Positions 49,234 to 59,583 of a stretch of 64,000 nt of DNA are shown here, one piece after another. How positions within the stretch are numbered: position 1 is the stretch's first letter; each line of letters opens with the position of its first letter. Location: assembly GCF_016888445.1 (NCBI RefSeq), contig NZ_JAFEKF010000007.1, positions 1-64,000 of the forward strand, written 5' to 3'. Made by a program: the position numbers and the translations under genes. Under the pieces are notes generated by a model that ran no database searches, was not told the DNA's origin, and saw only the letters and a program-made list of their open reading frames with translations. This stretch comes from Marinomonas ostreistagni (GTDB lineage: Bacteria; Pseudomonadota; Gammaproteobacteria; Pseudomonadales; Marinomonadaceae).

Positions 49234-49394
49234 TGCTTAAGTACTAACTATGTGAAAAGCCTAGATAAATTGTCGCCTCACGAATTGCCCAATGTTGGTT
49301 CGCTTTTTGCAAAGCAACTAAACGAAGTTTGTGCAGTGTTGCGCCAATCTCTGGCAAACATCCTGTCACACCTAAGAACCAAGAGGCCTGTCTT

Positions 49395-50465
49395 GTGTAC
49401 AGTTTACTGATCGACCATTTATCCACTGCAGTTTTACAGCTCAACCGTGAGCTCTGTATTGAATACCTTAACCCTTCTGCAGAGATGATGCTGGAGGTCA
49501 GTCGACGTCGAATTTATGGCCAGGACTTAAGTGCTGCCCTGAGCGAGGACGATGAAAGCCGTGCCGCGCTCGTCGCTGCCATTCAATCTGGTCATGCCTT
49601 TACCAAACGTGAAGCCGAAGTGACACTCACCACCGGTAAGGTAGTGCTTTGTGATTACAACGTCACACCAGTCATGGGCGCCTTAAACAATACCGATAGT
49701 TTGCTGATTGAATTACACCCGCGTGATCGCATGAAGCGCATCTCCCAGGAAGACGAACTGATTGCCAATCACCAAACCAGTAAAGAACTAGTCCGCGGCT
49801 TAGCCCACGAAATCAAAAACCCATTGGGTGGCATTCGTGGTGCCGCGCAACTGATCAGTCGCGTATTTGATGATGAAGGCCTAAAAGACTACACCCAAGT
49901 CATCATCGAAGAATCCGACCGCTTGCGTGATCTGGTGGATCGTTTGCTCGGGCCGCGCCAATTACCTCAATATCAACCGGTGAATATTCACCGCGTCACC
50001 GAGCGGGTCAACCAACTGATTAGCGTTGAGTCCGGTGAGCACATCAAAATAGTTCGTGATTACGACCCAAGCATTCCCGATTTAATCGGCGATGAAGATC
50101 AGCTGATTCAGTCCGTGCTAAACGTCATGCGCAACGCCATGCAGGCATTGCTCAATCAAGAAGACAATCACGATAAACAAATTACCGTCTCTACACGTAC
50201 CTTGCGCCAATTCACCATCGGTGCCAAACGTCATCGTTTAGTATGCCGTGTCAGCATCACCGACAACGGTCCAGGTATACCAGAAAGCCTTTTAAAAACA
50301 CTGTTTTACCCCATGGTTAGCGGCCGTGCCGATGGCACTGGCCTTGGCTTATCCATTGCACAATCCGTCGTTCACCAACATAACGGCATCATTGAGTGCA
50401 ACAGCCAACCACAATGTACAGAATTTAACATCCTAATACCGATCGAACAGTCGGTAGCAGGCTAG
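49395..50465 (+). CDS. glnL: Nitrogen regulation sensor kinase/phosphatase NtrB (GlnL)
   Basis: Cytoplasmic histidine kinase that phosphorylates or dephosphorylates NtrC under PII control. 356 aa: N-terminal PAS domain (YSLLIDHLSTAVLQLNREL, YLNPSAEMML), H-box GLAHEIKNPLGGIRGAAQ, ATPase DNGPGIP and GTGLGLSIAQ. The GTG at 49395 is chosen because AAGAGG lies 8 nt upstream and it aligns with the family's start; the longer frame from 49329 is less likely. 9 bp before glnG. Confidence 0.93.
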   Translation: MYSLLIDHLSTAVLQLNRELCIEYLNPSAEMMLEVSRRRIYGQDLSAALSEDDESRAALVAAIQSGHAFTKREAEVTLTTGKVVLCDYNVTPVMGALNNTDSLLIELHPRDRMKRISQEDELIANHQTSKELVRGLAHEIKNPLGGIRGAAQLISRVFDDEGLKDYTQVIIEESDRLRDLVDRLLGPRQLPQYQPVNIHRVTERVNQLISVESGEHIKIVRDYDPSIPDLIGDEDQLIQSVLNVMRNAMQALLNQEDNHDKQITVSTRTLRQFTIGAKRHRLVCRVSITDNGPGIPESLLKTLFYPMVSGRADGTGLGLSIAQSVVHQHNGIIECNSQPQCTEFNILIPIEQSVAG

Positions 50466-50474
50466 GAGGAACAC

Positions 50475-51902
50475 ATGTCACAACAAGAAACTGTTTGGAT
50501 CGTCGACGATGATCGCTCAATCCGTTGGGTGCTCGAAAAAACATTAGAGCAAGAAGGCATCAACTGCCGCTTGTTCGAGTCGGCCGAAGCCCTAGCCAAC
50601 ATGATCGGTAAAGAGCAACCGACCGTCATCATCAGCGATATCCGCATGCCTGGCATGGACGGTCTAACGCTGCTTAGTCAATTACAGCAAGAGCATCCCT
50701 ACATCCCAGTGATCATTATGACGGCCCACTCTGATCTTGAGAGTGCGGTAGCGTCTTACCAAGGCGGCGCGTTCGAATATCTACCAAAGCCTTTTGATGT
50801 AGAAGAAGCGGTCAGCTTGATTAAGCGGGCGATTTTGCACCATAACAAGTCCAAGCCTGAGACGATTGTTGAGCTAGATGAGCCGCTGGCACAGACCGAA
50901 ATCATCGGCGAAGCGCCAGCCATGCAGGAAGTTTTTCGTGCTATTGGCCGCTTAGCAAATTCTAACATTACGGTATTAATTAATGGTGAATCGGGTACTG
51001 GTAAAGAGCTAGTCGCACAAGCCCTGCACCGCCATAGCCCACGCTCAGCCAATCCATTTATTGCGTTAAACATGGCAGCCATTCCACATGACCTAATTGA
51101 ATCAGAGCTATTTGGTCATGAAAAAGGTGCTTTCACAGGAGCCAACACACAACGCCGAGGGCGCTTTGAACAAGCCAATGGCGGCACCCTATTTCTTGAT
51201 GAAATCGGTGACATGCCCGCCGAAACGCAAACACGCTTGCTGCGCGTACTGGCCGATGGCGAATTTTATCGCGTCGGAGGGCACACACCCGTGAAAGTAG
51301 ACGTGCGTATTATTGCGGCCACGCACCAAGATCTAGAAGGTCTCGTTACCAAGGGAGCCTTCCGAGAAGACTTATTTCACCGCTTGAATGTCATCCGTAT
51401 CCACTTACCGAAACTGGCCGAGCGCCGCGAAGACATTCCCAAGCTTGCTCGTCACTTCTTAAGCCGAGCGGCTGAAGAGTTGCATGTGGAGCCCAAAACA
51501 CTCACCAAAGACACTGAAAATTACATGAGTCGTTTGGATTGGCCGGGGAACGTGCGCCAGCTGGAGAACACCTGTCGTTGGCTGATTGTCATGGCGTCTG
51601 GGCGCGAAGTATTAGTAGAAGACTTACCGCCTGAGCTGATTAACACACCGCCATCAGAGCAACCATTTGGCTCGTGGGAAGACGCCCTAAAAAACTGGGT
51701 CGACAGTGCGCTCACCAGTGGTCAAAAAGGCATTCTCGAACAAGCAGTACCTAAGTTCGAACGCATCATGATCGAAACCGCCCTTAAGCATACCGCTGGG
51801 CGCCGCCGTGATGCCTCATTATTACTTGGTTGGGGCCGCAATACCCTAACCCGTAAGATCAAAGAATTGGGAATTGATAACCTCGATAGCGACGACGATT
51901 AA
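50475..51902 (+). CDS. glnG: Nitrogen regulation response regulator NtrC (GlnG)
   Basis: Sigma-54 activator of nitrogen genes. 475 aa: intact receiver ([11 protein letters not shown]; phospho-Asp in [12 protein letters not shown]; Thr in IMTAHSD; Lys in YLPKPFD), AAA+ domain with [14 protein letters not shown] and FLDEIGD, and a C-terminal Fis-type helix-turn-helix ([20 protein letters not shown]). A useful contrast to the CbrB-like protein, whose receiver has lost these residues. Ends at a strong terminator. Confidence 0.97.
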   Translation: MSQQETVWIVDDDRSIRWVLEKTLEQEGINCRLFESAEALANMIGKEQPTVIISDIRMPGMDGLTLLSQLQQEHPYIPVIIMTAHSDLESAVASYQGGAFEYLPKPFDVEEAVSLIKRAILHHNKSKPETIVELDEPLAQTEIIGEAPAMQEVFRAIGRLANSNITVLINGESGTGKELVAQALHRHSPRSANPFIALNMAAIPHDLIESELFGHEKGAFTGANTQRRGRFEQANGGTLFLDEIGDMPAETQTRLLRVLADGEFYRVGGHTPVKVDVRIIAATHQDLEGLVTKGAFREDLFHRLNVIRIHLPKLAERREDIPKLARHFLSRAAEELHVEPKTLTKDTENYMSRLDWPGNVRQLENTCRWLIVMASGREVLVEDLPPELINTPPSEQPFGSWEDALKNWVDSALTSGQKGILEQAVPKFERIMIETALKHTAGRRRDASLLLGWGRNTLTRKIKELGIDNLDSDDD

Positions 51903-51914
51903 TACGACGCCCTG

Positions 51915-51953
51915 CTCATGGCTGCGAAGCGTTACCGCGGCCATGAGTTTTTT
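51915..51953 (+). terminator. Rho-independent terminator of glnLG
   Basis: CTCATGGC / GCCATGAG perfect stem, extended inside by GCG/CGC, followed by T6. Confidence 0.85.
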
Positions 51954-52031
51954 CTGCTCTGCCCTTGCTTTTGCCCTACCCTTGCCCTACTAATGGTATG
52001 AGAACTCGCTCTTATATCGAAGGAATTTGCT

Positions 52032-52412
52032 ATGTATCTAACTCTTGAGTCCATGGGCATTACCAGCTACGACAACATCGAAAAATACACCTTGCGCTAT
52101 GAAGGTGGCTTTGACGTGCTCAAAATATACTACCGTCGCGAAAAAGGCTCGTTACTGTCGAAAAGCAAAAAATTCAAGTTTGGACGTGCCACCCGCACGG
52201 TTTTAGCCGATGGCGGCACCCAGCAATACCGTGAAATCAGCGAACCTTCATTGGTGGTGTTGCGCGCCGTCGACGAGCTCAGTCAATTACTCGGCCAAGA
52301 GCATGATAGCCAGCCTAGTAAAGAAGAGCTATTGCAAGAGCTTGAGCACCTTGAACGCGTTGTTTCGCAAAAAGTGGCAGAAATTAAAGACAAAATCGAA
52401 AAAATGTCCTAA
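52032..52412 (+). CDS. DUF3461 family protein
   Basis: 126-aa protein of the DUF3461 family, recognised by [46 protein letters not shown] and a C-terminal coiled coil ([23 protein letters not shown]). Function unknown; found widely in gammaproteobacteria, no membrane segment. SD AAGGA lies about 8 nt upstream. Stand-alone gene between two terminators. Confidence 0.88.
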   Translation: MYLTLESMGITSYDNIEKYTLRYEGGFDVLKIYYRREKGSLLSKSKKFKFGRATRTVLADGGTQQYREISEPSLVVLRAVDELSQLLGQEHDSQPSKEELLQELEHLERVVSQKVAEIKDKIEKMS

Positions 52413-52422
52413 TTCCTCCAAA

Positions 52423-52449
52423 ACGGCCATATCTCCTATGGCCGTCTTT
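52423..52449 (+). terminator. Hairpin terminator after the DUF3461 gene
   Basis: ACGGCCATA / TATGGCCGT perfect 9-bp stem with a 5-nt loop; only a short T-rich tail (CTTTG) follows, so efficiency is uncertain. Confidence 0.6.
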
Positions 52450-52495
52450 GGGCGAACTCGCTACACTGCCAGCGATTTTTGATTGGAGATACTTT

Positions 52496-53053
52496 ATGCT
52501 GATTACGTCTGATGCGACCGAAGTCGCTGCGATCTTGCGTGATGGCGGTGTAGTGGCTTACCCCACCGAAGCGGTTTGGGGCTTAGGTTGTGATCCGTTT
52601 AATAAAGCGGCGGTAGAACGCATCTTAACGCTCAAGTCTCGTCCTGTAGAAAAAGGGCTTATCTTGGTTGCAGGCGCCGCCCAGCACTTAGAGCCTTGGC
52701 GCGAGATTTTAGAATACCCTGCGTTTACACGCCTGATCGAAGTCACCGAGCGCCCCACTTCTTGGGTGGTACCCGATACCCTAATCACCCCAGACTGGGT
52801 ACGCGGCCAGCACTCAGGCGTAGCGATTCGTTTGAGCCAGCATGAGCCTGTACAAACCCTTTGCATGGCCTACAACGGTGTACTTGTTTCAACCTCTGCC
52901 AACCCTGCAGGGCTTGAGCCAGCACGCTCTAAAGAAGAAGTAATGACTTACTTTAGTGACCAGCTAGACGCTATTTATGACGCTCCACTGGGCACTGCTG
53001 AGCAGCCTTCACAGGTACTCGACTTAATGACTGGCAAGCAGTTTCGCGCTTAG
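52496..53053 (+). CDS. tsaC: Threonylcarbamoyl-AMP synthase TsaC (YrdC)
   Basis: Makes threonylcarbamoyl-adenylate for t6A37 in tRNA. 185 aa of the Sua5/YrdC family: [16 protein letters not shown], then [11 protein letters not shown] (nucleotide binding), [15 protein letters not shown] and [12 protein letters not shown]. The ATG at 52496 has GGAG 8 nt upstream. Convergent with yibQ with only 5 bp between stops. Confidence 0.94.
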   Translation: MLITSDATEVAAILRDGGVVAYPTEAVWGLGCDPFNKAAVERILTLKSRPVEKGLILVAGAAQHLEPWREILEYPAFTRLIEVTERPTSWVVPDTLITPDWVRGQHSGVAIRLSQHEPVQTLCMAYNGVLVSTSANPAGLEPARSKEEVMTYFSDQLDAIYDAPLGTAEQPSQVLDLMTGKQFRA

Positions 53054-53058
53054 CAAGC

Positions 53059-54000
53059 TCACTCTAACAAGCGCTCAACTTCGACTAATTGCGCCGACAG
53101 CGGCTCAGCCAAACGACGCTTTAGATAGGCTGTGGTTTCTGGGTAAGGATGCCCAATCGCCAGCGCGTGACCATACTTATGCGCCTTTGCTAGCAGGCGT
53201 TCAAATTGTTGATTGATCGCTTCGTCAGTACGCACATTGTCTAAAAACACATCCCGCGTCAGGGTTTTAACACCACGCTCTTTTGCTGTCTGATAAGCCA
53301 CGCTGTCAGCACTGGTCAAACTGTCGATAAAAAACAGTGAACGCTCCGCCATAATGTCCATCACCCAGTTCATATGGTCTGGACGCGTGGTCAGCAAACT
53401 CCCCATATGATTATTAGCGCCACGCACATGGGGGACATTATCAAGATCTGTGCGCAGGGCTTGCTTGAACGCTTGCTCATCCATGGATTGATACAAACCA
53501 CCGGGCCCTAGTTTCAGAGCGCGTTGATTCTCCATCGGTGCATGTAAGATCGTTGCGCGCTGCTGCAAGTAAGCCTTATGAGCCGCTTTTTTGGCGTACG
53601 GCGTTTCTGGCAAAATGGCCAACACCACCTGCAGCGGCAACGCCAAGGTTTCTTCCATACCACGTCGGTTGTAGCCGACATCATCAATCACAATCGCGAT
53701 TTCTGGTACGGGCGGTAGCTGATCCATCTCTGATACGTGATGACTTGGTACGCGCTTAGGCCCATCAGAGAGCACTGGCTCTGGCTGTTTAAACAATGGT
53801 GGCCAATCGATTTTATCGTCCGTCACGGGAGATAAATAAGGGTAGCGTGGTGCCTGTTCAGGGGACGCTGACTCTAACACAGGAAACGGGAAGTCCTCTG
53901 CCGCTTGCTCCACAGAAGGCAAGTCAGACGCTTGGGCGCCACTTAAAAAAGACGCCAGCACAAGGCTGGCGCAAAAAGAGTGTATTGCTCGTTGTCGCAT
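53059..54000 (-). CDS. Divergent polysaccharide deacetylase family protein (YibQ)
   Basis: 313 aa with signal peptide (cleavage likely after GAQA). A Pro-rich region of about 85 residues precedes the divergent deacetylase domain: AIVIDDVGYN, LAILPETPYAKKAAHKAY, LHAPMENQ, RGANNHMGSLLTTRPD, FFIDSLTSADSVAY and IGHPYPET. The periplasmic role is not settled. Its start overlaps the ctpA stop by one base, so it is in an operon with ctpA, envC and gpmI. Confidence 0.9.
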   Translation of the reverse strand: MRQRAIHSFCASLVLASFLSGAQASDLPSVEQAAEDFPFPVLESASPEQAPRYPYLSPVTDDKIDWPPLFKQPEPVLSDGPKRVPSHHVSEMDQLPPVPEIAIVIDDVGYNRRGMEETLALPLQVVLAILPETPYAKKAAHKAYLQQRATILHAPMENQRALKLGPGGLYQSMDEQAFKQALRTDLDNVPHVRGANNHMGSLLTTRPDHMNWVMDIMAERSLFFIDSLTSADSVAYQTAKERGVKTLTRDVFLDNVRTDEAINQQFERLLAKAHKYGHALAIGHPYPETTAYLKRRLAEPLSAQLVEVERLLE

Positions 54001-55271
54001 TATCGAACCAAAAATTGCTGCATACTCTGTAAAACAGACAATGCTTGAAACAACTGGAAGTCACTGCCCGCCAGTTCATTCAATGTGTTATTAACATCGG
54101 AACTGGTACGTTCCTTACCACCAGTGCCATTACCTAGATGGCCTTTGAGCTCCGCTTCTTTAATAAAGAAACCGCCCTTTTCAACTTCCACTTTCGCTTG
54201 CGGAATCACCATATCTGGCATGATCCCTTGCGCTTGAATAGAGCGCCCATTTGGCGTGTAGTAGAGTGCCGTGGTCAATTTCACTGCCGCGCCAGTGGTC
54301 AGCGGTACAACGGTCTGCACTGAGCCTTTACCAAAGGTTTCGGTACCCAAGATCATGCCACGCTGGTGATCTTGAATCGCACCCGCTAAGACTTCTGATG
54401 CTGAAGCAGAGCCTTCATTGACGAGCACCACCAACGGAACATCCGGTAGCAACGTGGTCTCGCTCGACGCTCTAAACTCACTTTTAGAATACTCATGACG
54501 ACCGTCGGTATACACAATCAGACCATCACTGACTAAGGTATCCACGATGGCGACCGCACTTTGTAACACGCCACCTGGGTTATTACGCAGATCTAGAATT
54601 AAGCCATTGACCACCGCTTCTTGTTTAAGCTGATCAATTTGCTCTTGGAACTGCTCATCGGAGTTGCTTAAAAACTGGCTAATACGTACATAAGCGATGC
54701 CGTTACCAAGCCATTTTGAGCGCACACTGTTGTCTTCGATTTGAGCACGCTTTACCGCAAAGGTTTTAATCTCGCCATCACGGTCAATATCCAAATTAAC
54801 GCTCGAGCCATCTTTACCGCGCATCAGGGTCACAACTTCTTGCAAGCTCATGCCCGACACCACTTTATCATCGATGCGAATAATAACGTCACCGGCTTTG
54901 ATACCCGCCTTAGCGGCCGGCGAATCATCGACGGGGGAGACCACGGTTAACTTATTATCCACCATCTCCACTTCAACGCCGATGCCAGCGTATTGGCCAG
55001 AGGTATGCTCATCAAAGTCTTGTACTTCCTGCTCAGTTAAATACTCTGAGTGTGGATCCAGTGCTGACACCATGCCCTTGAGCGCTTTATTTAAAATCGC
55101 TTGATCATCCAGCTCTTTGACATAACCTGCACTAATGGTTTCAAAGGTCTCAACAAACGTCTGAATTTCATTTAATGGGACCGTGGCAGGCTCACGCTCT
55201 GGGGCTGCCCAAACGGTATGAGACAGTGCGACCCCTAGGCCCAACACCATATAACGCTTCAAACCTAGCAT
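54000..55271 (-). CDS. ctpA: Carboxy-terminal processing protease CtpA (S41)
   Basis: Periplasmic serine protease acting on cell-wall enzymes and other exported proteins. 423 aa: signal peptide (ending near VWAAPE), PDZ domain (about 90-165, GIGVEVEMVDNKLTVVSPV), then the S41 core with the nucleophile in VNEGSASASEVLAGAI and the catalytic Lys in GTETFGKGSVQ. It lies between envC and yibQ. Confidence 0.94.
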   Translation of the reverse strand: MLGLKRYMVLGLGVALSHTVWAAPEREPATVPLNEIQTFVETFETISAGYVKELDDQAILNKALKGMVSALDPHSEYLTEQEVQDFDEHTSGQYAGIGVEVEMVDNKLTVVSPVDDSPAAKAGIKAGDVIIRIDDKVVSGMSLQEVVTLMRGKDGSSVNLDIDRDGEIKTFAVKRAQIEDNSVRSKWLGNGIAYVRISQFLSNSDEQFQEQIDQLKQEAVVNGLILDLRNNPGGVLQSAVAIVDTLVSDGLIVYTDGRHEYSKSEFRASSETTLLPDVPLVVLVNEGSASASEVLAGAIQDHQRGMILGTETFGKGSVQTVVPLTTGAAVKLTTALYYTPNGRSIQAQGIMPDMVIPQAKVEVEKGGFFIKEAELKGHLGNGTGGKERTSSDVNNTLNELAGSDFQLFQALSVLQSMQQFLVR

Positions 55272-55300
55272 ACTGTATTCCTTTTAAATTAAGAGCCTGA

Positions 55301-56434
55301 CTAGCTTTTACTTAGCCATCTAAGCGCGGCAATAGGTTCACCATTGTGACGAATCGCGAAGAATAACGCCGGAATCGCACGGCCACCTGAACTGCCTGCA
55401 GTTGCAATAGTATCGTTGGCGTTAACCCATTCACCGACATCTTTAAGCAAACTCTGGTTGTAGCCGTACAAAGACATATAACCACCACCGTGGTCGAGAA
55501 TGATTAAGAAGCCAAAACCACGCATCCAATCAGCAAATACCACACGGCCATGATGTACCGCACGCACCGCATCTCCAGTATCAGCTGCTAAGGTTACGCC
55601 CCCTAGATTCACCTGAGCATTAGTAGAAAGCTCTCTAATCTTTGATAATGGCGGGATTAACTTACCTTTTTGTGCAGCAAACGGGGTATCTTGGTCAGGA
55701 ATGCGTACATCTGCCAACGCCTTCTCAAGCTGCTTAAGCAGCGCTTGCATTTGCGCTTGATCTTTTTGCAACTGCTGAGCTTTTCGATCACCGGAACTTA
55801 AATCGGTTTCAATTTTCGCTAATAATTTTTTACGCTGCGCCTGTTCTTGCTCCACTCGACGCTGCTGCTTGGTTAACTCTTCTTGCTCTTGAATCATCTG
55901 CGCGCGCTGGCTGCGGATACTTTTTTCCACTAAATTCAGTTCACTCGCTTGCGCAGCATAACCATTAATCAAAGATTGGCGGGCATTAGAAAAATAACGA
56001 TTGTAATGAATCAAGCGCATCGATTCATCAGCGGGGAGATCATTCAGTAGGTACTGTAAGCCTTCTTCACTGCCAGAACGATAAACCGCCCGTAATTGGG
56101 CGGCTATCTGTGCATTTTGCTGTTGAATGCTACGCTGCAAATCGCGTTGCTGTACTTGCAGATCCTCCAACTGAGCGGCGCCCTGTTTAAGGCTTTGCTG
56201 CAGTTCAAGAATACGCTTGGACAAATCTTGGATGACCTGCTCTTTACCTTCTAGTTGTTGCTCCACACTAGAACGCTCATCCTTCAGGTCTTCAAGCCAA
56301 CCATTAAGTTCTTTAAGGTCGTCTTTTAGGGCTTCGATTTGTGCACGCGCCTCTTCTGGGGTTTGTGGCTCTGCCGCCCAGCTTACGCTGGACAACAATG
56401 CCATCATCAACAGCAGACAGGCTTTTAGTCCCAT
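55301..56434 (-). CDS. envC: Murein hydrolase activator EnvC
   Basis: Periplasmic activator of cell-division amidases. 377 aa: signal peptide (to VSWA), two long coiled-coil stretches (about 25-105 and 150-235), then a LytM/M23 domain without metal ligands (LYGYNQSLL instead of the YAH motif; FFAIRHNGEPI at the end), as in true EnvC. So it activates rather than cuts. Part of the gpmI-envC-ctpA-yibQ operon. Confidence 0.93.
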   Translation of the reverse strand: MGLKACLLLMMALLSSVSWAAEPQTPEEARAQIEALKDDLKELNGWLEDLKDERSSVEQQLEGKEQVIQDLSKRILELQQSLKQGAAQLEDLQVQQRDLQRSIQQQNAQIAAQLRAVYRSGSEEGLQYLLNDLPADESMRLIHYNRYFSNARQSLINGYAAQASELNLVEKSIRSQRAQMIQEQEELTKQQRRVEQEQAQRKKLLAKIETDLSSGDRKAQQLQKDQAQMQALLKQLEKALADVRIPDQDTPFAAQKGKLIPPLSKIRELSTNAQVNLGGVTLAADTGDAVRAVHHGRVVFADWMRGFGFLIILDHGGGYMSLYGYNQSLLKDVGEWVNANDTIATAGSSGGRAIPALFFAIRHNGEPIAALRWLSKS

Positions 56435-56450
56435 AGGGATTCCTTCTTAT

Positions 56451-57980
56451 TTAAGCTTTGACCAACAAGCTATGACCCGTCATTTCTGAAGGGATATCCA
56501 TGCCCATCATTTCCAACAAAGTTGGCGCGATATCACACAACGCACCTTCTTGGATTGACCAGTCTGCATTAGGTGTCACCATGATCAGTGGCACTGGTTC
56601 TAATGTATGAGACGTCAGTGGTTGTGATCCATCATCGCTGAGCATTTGTTCAACATTACCATGATCGGCAGTAATCAGACACTGTCCCCCATTGACTTCC
56701 AATGCAGCCATAATGCGACCAAGACATTCGTCGACCGCCTCTACCGCTTTGACCGCCGCATCAAAGATACCACTGTGTCCGACCATATCACCGTTGGCAA
56801 AGTTACAAATGATGGTGTCGTACTTACCTGCTTCGATCACTTCGACCAGCTTATCAGTTACCTCAGGGGCACTCATTTCTGGCTTAAGATCGTAGGTTGC
56901 GACATCAGGTGACGGGATCAACTCACGCTCTTCGCCTTCAAATACGGCTTCTTCACCACCATTGAAAAAGAACGTTACGTGAGCGTACTTCTCAGTTTCT
57001 GCGATACGCAATTGTTGCTTGCCAGTTTTTGCCAGTACTTCACCCAATGTATTGCTTAGGGCTTCTGGTGGGAAGGCAACGGCTGCTTTGATGTCTGCCG
57101 CGTATTCGGTAAAAGTAACAAAGCCTGCTAGTTCAGGCGTCGCTTGGCGCTCAAAGCCATCAAACTGTGCCTCAGTAAAGGCTCGCGTTAACTGGCGCGC
57201 ACGATCTGGACGGAAGTTAGCGAAAATCACCGCATCACCGTCTTCAACTTTGACCGCTTCACCGATCACTGTGGCAGATAAAAACTCATCGTTTTCATCA
57301 CGATCGTAAGCATCGTCGATGGCATCAAATGCACGACTGGCTTGGTATAACCCTTGTCCTGAGACAATCGCATCGTAGGCCTTTTGTACACGGTCCCAAC
57401 GATTGTCACGATCCATGGCAAAGTAGCGCCCTGTTAGGCTCGCAATGCGACCCACGCCGATTTCTTTTAGCTTCGACTCTAGCTGTGCAACGGGCTCATG
57501 GGCAGAGCGCGGCGCGGTATCACGTCCATCAGTAAAACCATGTACGTAGACTGCTTTAGCGCCACGCTTGGCGGCCAATTCACACATCGCCATGATCTGC
57601 TCATGGTGACTGTGTACACCACCCGCTGACAGTAAGCCCAATACATGCACGGCTTTGCCTGCAGCAACCGCTTTATCGACTGCTGTTACCAAGGCCTCAT
57701 TCTCGAAGAAACTACCGTCTTCGATAGCCTTACCGATACGAGTAAAGTTTTGATAGACCACGCGCCCTGCGCCAAGGTTCATATGACCAACTTCTGAGTT
57801 ACCCATTTGGCCTTCTGGCAGCCCCACCGCCATGCCCGATGTTTTAATCAAGGTATGAGGGCGCTCACGCCATAGCTTATCCCAATTTGGAGTATTGGCC
57901 GCGGTAATCGCATTGGAAGTTGAGGTCTCGCTGTAGCCCCAACCATCTAAAATAAACAGTGCCGTGGTTTGTTTGCTCAT
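56451..57980 (-). CDS. gpmI: 2,3-bisphosphoglycerate-independent phosphoglycerate mutase GpmI
   Basis: Interconverts 3- and 2-phosphoglycerate in glycolysis. 509 aa, alkaline-phosphatase superfamily, with [12 protein letters not shown] (metal Asp), the phospho-Ser in [37 protein letters not shown], and NGDMVGHSG...CLITADHGN (Mn ligands). First gene of the leftward operon with envC, ctpA and yibQ. Confidence 0.97.
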   Translation of the reverse strand: MSKQTTALFILDGWGYSETSTSNAITAANTPNWDKLWRERPHTLIKTSGMAVGLPEGQMGNSEVGHMNLGAGRVVYQNFTRIGKAIEDGSFFENEALVTAVDKAVAAGKAVHVLGLLSAGGVHSHHEQIMAMCELAAKRGAKAVYVHGFTDGRDTAPRSAHEPVAQLESKLKEIGVGRIASLTGRYFAMDRDNRWDRVQKAYDAIVSGQGLYQASRAFDAIDDAYDRDENDEFLSATVIGEAVKVEDGDAVIFANFRPDRARQLTRAFTEAQFDGFERQATPELAGFVTFTEYAADIKAAVAFPPEALSNTLGEVLAKTGKQQLRIAETEKYAHVTFFFNGGEEAVFEGEERELIPSPDVATYDLKPEMSAPEVTDKLVEVIEAGKYDTIICNFANGDMVGHSGIFDAAVKAVEAVDECLGRIMAALEVNGGQCLITADHGNVEQMLSDDGSQPLTSHTLEPVPLIMVTPNADWSIQEGALCDIAPTLLEMMGMDIPSEMTGHSLLVKA

Positions 57981-58226
57981 GTTTGCTCTTCCCGATCTGT
58001 AACTAGGCAGTTAATGGATACTACCATAGGCTCTATTATGCTTCACTGCGCACAGTGTGAATCTTGGTATAAAGTTTCAGCAACAATACGTCAAGCATGC
58101 TCCTTTGTAGGGCATCATTAAGGTTGACATCTATCGACGCAACAAGAGATCCGAGTCGCGTTGCAATTCCTTCAATACGGGCCTAAATTTAAATCAATCT
58201 ATTGGTATTGATGAGGCCTAACCGCT

Positions 58227-59024
58227 ATGCAAATCGAGCATTTTTTTCAATCTCTCTGGTCTGCTTACATCAACGTAACGCCACAAGCACAACGTATTAA
58301 ATCGTTATTTGAATCTCTTAATGAATCCGTTATAAACGACCATGTCGCGTTTCGCACCTTCGCCGATTCACCTATCGCCTTAGCCAAACTCGAACCGATA
58401 CTCAATGATCTCGGCTATCAAGCTTACGGCGTCTTCACCTTCGCAACCAAACACTTGAATGCACGCTGCTATAAACATCCTGCCCCAGAGGCACCTAAGA
58501 TATTTTTATCTGAGTTACGCTGGCATGAACTAGCGCCAGAATGTCAAAACGTGATCCAACAACTGATCGCCAAAATCCCCACCAATATTGTTCAAGGCCC
58601 AGAAATCTTTTGGCAACAACGGCTGTGGCCTGCCCCAACCTTAAGTGATTACCAAATTCTGCAACAGCACAGCGAATACGCAGCATGGCTCAGCACCATG
58701 GGCATGCAAGCCAATCACTTCACCGTCAGCGTCAACCATCTAAAAAGCTTTGCTAGCCTAGAAGCAGTCAACCAGCGCTTACAGCAGGAAGGCTTTGTAT
58801 TGAACTCTTCCGGTGGGTTGATCAAAGGCTCACCAGAGCTATACCTAGAGCAATCTTCAACCATGGCCGACAAGATCTGCTTTAACTTTGCTGATGACCA
58901 AAAACAGAACATCCCTAGCTGTTTTTATGAGTTTGCTTTACGTTATCCACAAGCAGATGGCACTTTGTTTGACAGCTTTATTGAAGGCAACGCTGACAAA
59001 ATTTTTGATTCCACCAATCACTGA
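58227..59024 (+). CDS. DUF1338 (VOC-type) metalloenzyme, short form
   Basis: 265 aa of the DUF1338 family. Candidate metal ligands are H39 (NDHVAFRTF), H164 (NHFTVSVNHL) and E235 (CFYEFALRY), matching the His-His-Glu triad of 2-oxoadipate dioxygenase/decarboxylase HglS. The protein is much shorter than HglS (~460 aa), so the substrate may differ. Not linked to lysine or other catabolic genes here. Function assigned only at family level. Confidence 0.82.
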   Translation: MQIEHFFQSLWSAYINVTPQAQRIKSLFESLNESVINDHVAFRTFADSPIALAKLEPILNDLGYQAYGVFTFATKHLNARCYKHPAPEAPKIFLSELRWHELAPECQNVIQQLIAKIPTNIVQGPEIFWQQRLWPAPTLSDYQILQQHSEYAAWLSTMGMQANHFTVSVNHLKSFASLEAVNQRLQQEGFVLNSSGGLIKGSPELYLEQSSTMADKICFNFADDQKQNIPSCFYEFALRYPQADGTLFDSFIEGNADKIFDSTNH

Positions 59025-59116
59025 GTAAGCCTGTCATCAAAATTACGTGTTTGGCCGCTAAGCTGATCATTTGCGCTAGCACAGTGCTCGAGTGTGTACC
59101 GATAGCCCGTGCCGTG

Positions 59117-59122
59117 TATAAT
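59117..59122 (+). promoter_or_regulatory. -10 element upstream of the rhodanese-grxC-secB operon
   Basis: TATAAT 33 bp before the rhodanese start; a -35 is not clear (GTGTAC at 17 bp). It lies between the arms of an AAGCCTGTCA / TGACAGGCTT inverted repeat (59027-59036 and 59137-59146). Confidence 0.5.
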
Positions 59123-59154
59123 GCTTCGCAGTTTTTTGACAGGCTTGAACCGTT

Positions 59155-59571
59155 ATGATGAATCAACTTATTGAATTTGCTTTAAACCATTGGGAAATGG
59201 TGGCTGTATTTTTAGCCATCGCTGCGACATTAATTTTTGTTGAAACGCGCGGTGGGGCACGCAGTGTCACAACCTCTAGCGCCACCAATCTTATTAATGA
59301 TAAAGATGCGGTCGTGGTGGATATCCGTCCTGCCAACGAATACAGCAAGGGCCATATCACAGGCTCAATCAATATCCCTGCAGCGAAGCTAAAAGACTCA
59401 ATGGGCACGCTTGAGAAGTACAAATCTGTCCCCATTATTCTTGTATGTAAAACAGGCATGACAGCTGGCTCAAATGCCAAAGAGCTTATCAAAGCAGGTT
59501 TTGATGTATACAAACTGCAAGGTGGTATCACCGAATGGCAAAGCGCCGGCCTACCACTGGTTAAAAAGTAA
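59155..59571 (+). CDS. Membrane-anchored rhodanese-like protein
   Basis: 138 aa: one N-terminal membrane segment (MVAVFLAIAATLIFV), then a single rhodanese domain with VVDIRPANEYSKGHI and the active Cys C98 in LVCKTGMTAG. Likely a periplasmic or membrane-attached sulfurtransferase; the sulfur donor is unknown. First of rhodanese-grxC-secB, a cluster conserved next to gpmI in Pseudomonas. The second codon is also ATG, so the start is ambiguous by one residue. Confidence 0.9.
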   Translation: MMNQLIEFALNHWEMVAVFLAIAATLIFVETRGGARSVTTSSATNLINDKDAVVVDIRPANEYSKGHITGSINIPAAKLKDSMGTLEKYKSVPIILVCKTGMTAGSNAKELIKAGFDVYKLQGGITEWQSAGLPLVKK

Positions 59572-59583
59572 TAGAGGCTACAC

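Noticed and set aside
58978..59166. 62-aa leftward frame over the rhodanese promoter
   Set aside because: Occupies promoter DNA with TATAAT and an inverted repeat; no SD, no family.
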